64,000 bases of DNA from Methanomassiliicoccales archaeon (lineage in GTDB: Archaea; Thermoplasmatota; Thermoplasmata; Methanomassiliicoccales; UBA472): positions 1-64,000 of the forward strand of contig JAVYMA010000006.1 in assembly GCA_038740345.1 (NCBI GenBank), written 5' to 3'. Under the pieces are notes generated by a model. It was given only the letters and a program-made list of their open reading frames with translations, searched no databases and had not been told where the DNA came from. The first letter of the stretch is position 1. The number at the start of each line of letters is the position of its first letter. Below are positions 59,426 through 64,000 of the stretch, in pieces. A program made the translations under genes and the position numbers.

Positions 59426-60333
59426 GGTCAGGCAGCAACCTGGAGCAAGCATTGGAGTCAGGAAGATTCGCGGTGACGGCGGAGATAGGCCCTCCAAGAT
59501 CGGCCAGTGCAGAGAGGATAAGGACGCATGCCAGGCAAATGAAGGGATGCGCCGATGCCTTCAACCTCACCGATAACCAGACGGCCATGTCGCGCATGTC
59601 GTCCATAGCTTGCGCCGTGGTGCTGCTGCAGGATGGCCTAGAGCCTGTGGTGCAGATGACCTGCCGCGATCGCAACCGCATCGCCTTGCAGGGCGACGTC
59701 CTGGGAGCGAGCGCCCTTGGCGTGCGCAACATATTGTGCTTGAGCGGTGACCACCAGACCTTCGGCAGCATGAAGGAGGCCAAGAATGTATACGATCTGG
59801 ACTCGATCCAGCTGCTTATGGTTCTGCGACGGATGCGGGATGAGGGCAAGCTCTGGAGCGGAGACGAGCTGGAGGTCGCCCCTAAGCTGTTTCTAGGTGC
59901 TGCAGCCAATCCTTTCGCCGACCCCTTTGAATATCGCGTGATCAGGCTGGCGAAGAAAATCAAGGCAGGAGCTGACTTCATCCAGACCCAGAGTATCTAC
60001 GATATGCAGCGCTTCGAGCGCTGGATGTCATTGGTGCGGGAGAAAGGCCTGCACCAGAAGGTGCATATCCTGGCGGGAGTCATGCCGCTCAAATCGCACA
60101 AGACCGCCCTGTACATGAAGAATAAAGTATCAGGCATGTGCGTGCCCGATTCGATAATAGATCGTCTAAGAAGGGCCAGCGATCCCAAGGAAGAAGGCAT
60201 TCAAATGTGCGTGGAGCAGATACAGCATCTTAGGGACATCGAAGGGATAAGAGGCGTGCACATAATGGCGCCAGCGTGGGAGGAGAAGGTGCCAGAAATC
60301 GTGCGGCGAGCCGGTCTATCCTCAATTTCCTAA
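59422..60333 (+). CDS. metF: 5,10-methylene-tetrahydrofolate reductase MetF
   Basis: MetF reduces methylene-THF to methyl-THF on FAD. The 303-residue protein shows FAVTAEIGPPRSA at the N-terminus with the catalytic Glu, CADAFNLTDNQTA, VQMTCRDRNRIALQGD, NILCLSGDHQTFG, LFLGAAANPFADP and ADFIQTQSIYD, then AGVMPLKSHKTALYM. The start is TTG at 59422, which overlaps the metV stop (TTGA) and has GGGGGAGAGG just upstream. A longer frame back to 59248 only overlaps metV. This is the last gene of the five-gene operon. Confidence 0.94.
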   Translation: MRSGSNLEQALESGRFAVTAEIGPPRSASAERIRTHARQMKGCADAFNLTDNQTAMSRMSSIACAVVLLQDGLEPVVQMTCRDRNRIALQGDVLGASALGVRNILCLSGDHQTFGSMKEAKNVYDLDSIQLLMVLRRMRDEGKLWSGDELEVAPKLFLGAAANPFADPFEYRVIRLAKKIKAGADFIQTQSIYDMQRFERWMSLVREKGLHQKVHILAGVMPLKSHKTALYMKNKVSGMCVPDSIIDRLRRASDPKEEGIQMCVEQIQHLRDIEGIRGVHIMAPAWEEKVPEIVRRAGLSSIS

Positions 60334-60476
60334 TCCTTGCGCGAATGCAACTAGCATTTGCGCCATAGCCGAAAATTAGGATGTGAATTTTCTTAGCGAG
60401 TTTAGTTATACTTCTATGACCTGTAAATCGTGCAACTGAGATAATATAGCGAATTTATCGAGGGGAGTAGAGCTTC

Positions 60477-61619
60477 TTGGAAGAGGAGGGAGGGTGGCCA
60501 GTTCATGAATTGGAGGTTCTCAGAGAGGAGATAAGCAGGAGACTGGAGCGAGAGAGAGCAGTACTGGGCAGCATCAGAAGGACTAGAAAGTGGAGAGGGG
60601 TGGGATGGTGGCTGTCGTTCCTCCTATTCTCGGTTTCCTTGGTTCTCATTATCCTTCTCCCCAACGGTTTCATGCTCTGGGTGTTCTGTTCCTACCTGCT
60701 TGTTTCCCTGGCCTGGCTTATCCTCTTTCTCCCGACGAGTAAGAAAGAGGCTGGATTCCTTAGGCAGGAGAGATACCGCGGTAAAAAAGATTTAAAGGGG
60801 GCAGCGAAGGCCATAGCTAAAGGACGCAAAACGCTCATAACAGAGGTTTGGTTAGATGCTTTCCTATATGGGAACACCCTCTCGCTCTTCTCTGTCACAT
60901 TACTCTTCAGTGTCAACATCGTTGGTGCATTTTATTTCGGGTTGATGGAAAGAGCGTTGCCTCTGCAACTGTCGTTGATCATCATCGTGCAGGGCGCCGC
61001 AATCATACTCTTGCGATTCTTGCTTCTCATCTATCGCCCCTATGCTCACGGCACGTTCCGCATGCCTGAGAACTGGAAGGGCAGATTAACTGTTTCTCCG
61101 CAGCGGGGGAGGGTGGTCTTGGTGATCGCGTATTTAGCAGCGGTCTTTTTGGTGGTGGTCAGTGGCATCGTCGTGGTGCTTGGTTTCCTATTGCCTGGTG
61201 CCACCAGGAGCAGCGTCTGGAATTTCCTCGCCTCGAACAACTATTCCAATTCTTTAGCGCTGGTCCTTTTCTTCTTGATGATGTATTTCATCTGGCGCTT
61301 CCTCCTCTCAGTGATGAGCATTTATTTAGGGGAAGGCGTGGCGGCTAGCAGAGTGAGGAGGCTAGAGGAGGATGTGTTGGCGCCCTTGGATGAAGTCAGG
61401 CAGCGCCATGACGCAGGCAAGATTGACCAGGCGAAGTTGAAGAGTATCCTTTCAGATTATCGCCGCATCGTCATCTTCGAGTTCGTGAAGCATGACTTGT
61501 TCGGCCTGGCCCCCGTATACCTGATAGCACCGGACATGAGGTTCTTGATGAGCAAGCAAGTCCTTGATGCCGTTACTCGGGCCGAAGGTGTCGGTGGAGC
61601 TCCTGGGAGGGTTATTTGA
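60477..61619 (+). CDS. Uncharacterised multi-span membrane protein, copy A
   Basis: The 380-residue protein starts with about 40 charged residues, then has about six membrane spans (two early, ending in LILFLPTSKKE, then more at 130-270), and ends in a soluble segment with FVKHDLFGLAPVYLIAPDMRFL. Copy B next door shares the LILFLPTS and F-x-H-x-x-F-G-x-x-PVY-x-I motifs and the same order of parts. So they are paralogues from a tandem duplication. TTG at 60477 has GGGGAG about 11 nt upstream. I recognise no family or transport motif. Confidence 0.75.
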   Translation: MEEEGGWPVHELEVLREEISRRLERERAVLGSIRRTRKWRGVGWWLSFLLFSVSLVLIILLPNGFMLWVFCSYLLVSLAWLILFLPTSKKEAGFLRQERYRGKKDLKGAAKAIAKGRKTLITEVWLDAFLYGNTLSLFSVTLLFSVNIVGAFYFGLMERALPLQLSLIIIVQGAAIILLRFLLLIYRPYAHGTFRMPENWKGRLTVSPQRGRVVLVIAYLAAVFLVVVSGIVVVLGFLLPGATRSSVWNFLASNNYSNSLALVLFFLMMYFIWRFLLSVMSIYLGEGVAASRVRRLEEDVLAPLDEVRQRHDAGKIDQAKLKSILSDYRRIVIFEFVKHDLFGLAPVYLIAPDMRFLMSKQVLDAVTRAEGVGGAPGRVI

Positions 61620-61738
61620 TGATTTCGTCTCCTACTTCCATATTCTTTTTACTTTGGGCTTCGCCGAGGTGGTGGACGTTGAAGGATAAAGACATTCTGG
61701 AGGGAGGGAAGGAATTTGAAGAGAGGGAGGGCGAAGCC

Positions 61739-62812
61739 ATGGAGGGCACGGAGAGCTTTGAGGATTTGGTGAAAGGAGAGGTAGAGAGAGACCAAGCTCG
61801 TCTACACAAGTTGAAAGCCTCACAGCCTATTGCAAAAGCCGGATGGGGACTCGTCGCCCTGTTTTGGTTCATAGGTGTATTGATCATCATGCTCACAGAG
61901 GAGGGTTTGCTTCTCTGGCTGGTATGCGCTTTCCTGCTTTATTCCTTCAACTTCCTGATTCTCTTTTTACCTACTAGCAGGAGGAAGGAGAGGATGGAGA
62001 TCCCCAAGCTTAGGGGTGAGGTGAAGCGCCCCGTCTCATATCTTCTCAAGTGCAAGAAGAGACTGGCCGTCGAGGTGGCCGCAGTGTTGCTTTTGGGAGG
62101 GCTCTATCCCCTGGCCCATGCCTTCTTCCTCCTTTTCGGGACTGGCCTGGCTTTTGCCTTATATTATGTAATCATCGCAGGGGCCTATGCCATGGAGTCG
62201 GCTGCAGTGGTGATATTCCAGATCGTTATCATATTGGGTTACTTCGGCCTCATTCTCTGGCTAAGGCCATTAGAGAGAGGGGTACTACGAAGGGCCAAGG
62301 ATTTGAAGGCGACGATGGCCAAGATGCGATCCTCAGGCAGGCTAGCCTCTTTCCTCTTCCTTTCCAGCCTGAGCTTGATGGCCGCCGTGGTAGGTTTACT
62401 TGCTATAGGTGCCATCCTTTTCACTGGCATCTCCCTCAAGCTGGTCTACCAAGGGCTGACGGCAAGGCAAGGCGAAGCCCTGTTCGGCATCATCGTCATG
62501 CTCTCGATCCAACTGCTAATAATGCGTCAGTTCCAGACGGTCGCTAGCCATAGCACGGCCCAGAAATTCCTGGAGCAAAGACAAAGCATAGTGCGCCAAA
62601 AGGTGCTGATGCCACTGGAGAGAATGAATCCTGTTGACAGGGGGCATGCGCCCCTCTCAACTGAGAGAATGAGCGATCTCAAGACTGCCTTTTACTCAGC
62701 TCACTTGTTCGACGTCTTCGAGCACAATTTTTTCGGCCGATGGCCCGTCTACGTCATAGGACCTCGGATCAAATTCCTACTCGATCACGATGCCCTAAAA
62801 TATATGGAATAA
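61739..62812 (+). CDS. Uncharacterised multi-span membrane protein, copy B
   Basis: The 357-residue protein has a charged N-terminus, about six to seven membrane spans (LVALFWFIGVLIIMLTE, then LLWLVCAFLLYSFNFLILFLPTSRR and others) and a soluble end with FEHNFFGRWPVYVIGPRIKFLLD. It is the paralogue of copy A. The frame is open from 61616. I prefer ATG 61739 because GGGAGGG lies 8 nt upstream and it gives the same N-terminal layout as copy A. Copies A and B together may form a heteromer in the membrane. The function is unknown. Confidence 0.75.
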   Translation: MEGTESFEDLVKGEVERDQARLHKLKASQPIAKAGWGLVALFWFIGVLIIMLTEEGLLLWLVCAFLLYSFNFLILFLPTSRRKERMEIPKLRGEVKRPVSYLLKCKKRLAVEVAAVLLLGGLYPLAHAFFLLFGTGLAFALYYVIIAGAYAMESAAVVIFQIVIILGYFGLILWLRPLERGVLRRAKDLKATMAKMRSSGRLASFLFLSSLSLMAAVVGLLAIGAILFTGISLKLVYQGLTARQGEALFGIIVMLSIQLLIMRQFQTVASHSTAQKFLEQRQSIVRQKVLMPLERMNPVDRGHAPLSTERMSDLKTAFYSAHLFDVFEHNFFGRWPVYVIGPRIKFLLDHDALKYME

Positions 62813-62901
62813 AGTCAGACCCTTCTTCTCCCTACTTACCTTCACTGGAAAGATAAATAAGCAAAGCACGCTAAACTACCCATCCAATAGGTGCTCAGTG
62901 A

Positions 62902-63126
62902 ATGGCGCAGATTGATATAGATTGCAAAGGTCAGACATGTCCTGTCCCCCTGGTGGAAGTGAGGAAGGCGCTGAGAAAGGCGGCAAAAGGCGATATCATC
63001 CAGGTGGTGGGGACTCATCCCGCGTCCAAAAAGGAGATACCCATGGCCGTGGAGGCCTCGGGGGATGAGCTGCTGGAGATCAAAGAGCAAGGGAACGTCT
63101 GGACCATACGCATAAGGAAGAGGTGA
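62902..63126 (+). CDS. tusA: TusA family sulfur carrier protein
   Basis: The 74-residue protein has the TusA motif CKGQTCPVPLVEVRKAL with the sulfur-accepting Cys in C-P-x-P, and the short beta-alpha-beta-beta layout. TusA proteins pass sulfane sulfur from a desulfurase or rhodanese to tRNA or other acceptors, or take part in sulfur metabolism. A DsrE-like protein gene follows 4 nt later and a cysteine-desulfurase-like gene after it, so the three form a sulfur relay candidate. It is typical in length. Confidence 0.94.
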   Translation: MAQIDIDCKGQTCPVPLVEVRKALRKAAKGDIIQVVGTHPASKKEIPMAVEASGDELLEIKEQGNVWTIRIRKR

Positions 63127-63130
63127 TGAA

Positions 63131-63550
63131 TTGCCTGGTAAGGCCACGATAATTGTGCACAGCGGGGATATGGACAAGGTAATGAGCGCGCTCATCATCG
63201 GGAATGGCGCTCTCTCCATGGGGATGGAGGCATCCCTTTATTTCACCTTTTGGGGATTGCAGAGATTGAAGAAGGATGGTTTGGAAAAGGGGAAACTATC
63301 GAAAATGAACATGCTCGGCCTCGGCAAGGCGATGGTAAGGTCGAAGATGAGGAAAGCGAATGTGGCCAGCATGGAGAAGCTGATGAAGGACTTCAAGGAG
63401 CTGGGCGGCAAGATAATCGCCTGCGAGATGACCATGGAGATCATGGGCATCAAGAAAGAGGACTTGCGGCTGGAGTGGATTGACGACTTCGGGGCCGTGG
63501 GCACATACGTCGAGGAGGCCAGGAAGTCCGAGATCACCTTGTTCATCTGA
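63131..63550 (+). CDS. DsrE/DsrF/DrsH-like (DsrE2-type) protein
   Basis: The 139-residue protein has the DsrE fold start KATIIVHSGDMDKVMSALIIGNGALSMGM (read in two parts), then FTFWGLQRLKK, and the segment GGKIIACEMTMEIMGIKKEDL, with a Cys in the place where DsrE2 proteins keep one. DsrE-like proteins bind or hand on sulfane sulfur between TusA and other proteins. The start is TTG at 63131, 4 nt after tusA. It lies 10 nt before the desulfurase-like gene. The exact partner is inferred from neighbourhood. Confidence 0.88.
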   Translation: MPGKATIIVHSGDMDKVMSALIIGNGALSMGMEASLYFTFWGLQRLKKDGLEKGKLSKMNMLGLGKAMVRSKMRKANVASMEKLMKDFKELGGKIIACEMTMEIMGIKKEDLRLEWIDDFGAVGTYVEEARKSEITLFI

Positions 63551-63560
63551 GGTGCCTATC

Positions 63561-64000
63561 ATGCCCGAGATAATCTACATGGACAATGCTGCCTCCACCA
63601 GGATGGATGAGAGAGTGCTGGAGGCCATGCGGCCGTACTTCTTCGACTCCTATGCCGTGGCCACCTCTGAGTTCGGTCATTCCATGGGAATAGAGGCCAA
63701 AGAGGCATTGGAGGATGCTAGGCAAAGGCTGGCCAAACAGATTAATGCTTTCCCCGAGGAGATCGTTCTCACCTCAGGGGACACGGAATCGTCCAACCTG
63801 GCGCTGAAGGGCATCGCCTTGTCCTTGGCGGGAAAGAAGGGAAAGCACCTCGTGACCACCAAGATCGAGGATTTCCCCGTGCTCAACAGTGCCCGCGCCT
63901 TGGAGAGGCAAGGGTTGAAGGTGACCTACCTACCTGTGGATGGCCATGGCCTGGTGGATATGAACGAGTTGGAGAAGGCCATCACCAGTGAGACGATATT
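63561..64000 (+). CDS. iscS: Atypical cysteine desulfurase-like aminotransferase class V (cut at window end)
   Basis: The first 146 residues match the N-terminal half of NifS/IscS: IIYMDNAASTRMDERV, VLTSGDTESSNLALKG and LERQGLKVTYLPVDGHGLVD. Three usual features differ. The GNPxSxH segment reads AVATSEFGH, the TSGATE phosphate loop has Asp for Ala, and the His that stacks on PLP (IEHxAVL) is Asp in IEDFPVL. So normal cysteine desulfurase activity is doubtful. The PLP lysine lies beyond the window. Context with TusA and DsrE-like genes supports a sulfur role. The symbol is for the family only. Confidence 0.8.
   Translation, partial: MPEIIYMDNAASTRMDERVLEAMRPYFFDSYAVATSEFGHSMGIEAKEALEDARQRLAKQINAFPEEIVLTSGDTESSNLALKGIALSLAGKKGKHLVTTKIEDFPVLNSARALERQGLKVTYLPVDGHGLVDMNELEKAITSETI

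Noticed and set aside
1-64000. CRISPR arrays, IS elements, integrases or a replication origin
   Set aside because: No regularly spaced repeats, transposase motifs, or origin-type repeat clusters beside cdc6/orc genes were seen on either strand.

Overview
This window is chromosomal DNA of an anaerobic archaeon. PCNA, transcription factor S, exosome subunit Csl4, Nob1, TrmY, a geranylgeranyl diphosphate synthase next to a geranylgeranyl reductase, and many leaderless promoters with a TATA box 20-30 nt before the start codon rule out a bacterium. A Ta0216-type B12-binding radical SAM protein, a split nuoJ, and a likely methanogenesis marker 11 point to the Thermoplasmatota/methanogen side of the Euryarchaeota. 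That placement is inference. No methanogenesis enzyme, IS element, CRISPR array or rRNA was seen. The only tRNA found is tRNA-Val(CAC).

Layout. 1-6880: information processing and housekeeping (HD phosphohydrolase, pcn, tfs, YjbQ, beta-CASP nuclease, nadC). 6881-10296: heterodisulfide-reductase-type electron transfer genes on the minus strand (mvhD, hdrD-like, hdrC, hdrB) with no hdrA beside them. 10736-14593: an NrdG-type radical SAM activase, then three tandem KaiC/GvpD-like ATPases. 14816-19583: tRNA-Val, an M29 aminopeptidase, a CHAT/caspase-like protein beside trmY, and two transcription regulators. 19584-23209: a three-gene archaeal glutamate synthase. 23625-30852: small regulators, RNA enzymes and lipid genes. 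30944-41120: a twelve-gene complex I operon (nuoA, B, C, D, H, I, J-N, J-C, K, L, M, N) without the NADH module nuoEFG. 41369-51437: mixed housekeeping genes, including two genes broken by single in-frame stops (a thioredoxin-like gene and an ABC permease). 51536-60333: folD, fhs and, in one tightly overlapping operon, two HdrA-like proteins, MvhD, MetV and MetF. 60477-62812: a tandem pair of related membrane proteins. 62902-64000: TusA, a DsrE-like protein and an unusual cysteine-desulfurase-like protein cut by the window end.

How the genes fit together. fhs, folD and metVF together are a full tetrahydrofolate (bacterial-type) methyl branch of the Wood-Ljungdahl pathway: formate to formyl-, methenyl-, methylene- and methyl-THF. 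The metVF genes are translationally coupled to HdrA-like and MvhD genes. This resembles the MetVF-HdrABC-MvhD complex described from Moorella, but here HdrA functions appear to be distributed over two proteins, and HdrB, HdrC and a second MvhD lie about 46 kb away. A complex I without NADH module, and with an NuoI carrying an extra 2[4Fe-4S] ferredoxin domain, could take low-potential electrons (ferredoxin) or another reduced carrier and conserve energy. The strongest candidate for an undescribed system is therefore the MetVF / dual-HdrA / MvhD electron-transfer operon and its possible distant HdrBC partner.

Many start codons are TTG with a clear Shine-Dalgarno sequence (pcn, metF, the first KaiC gene); others appear leaderless. 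Both translation modes seem to be used.
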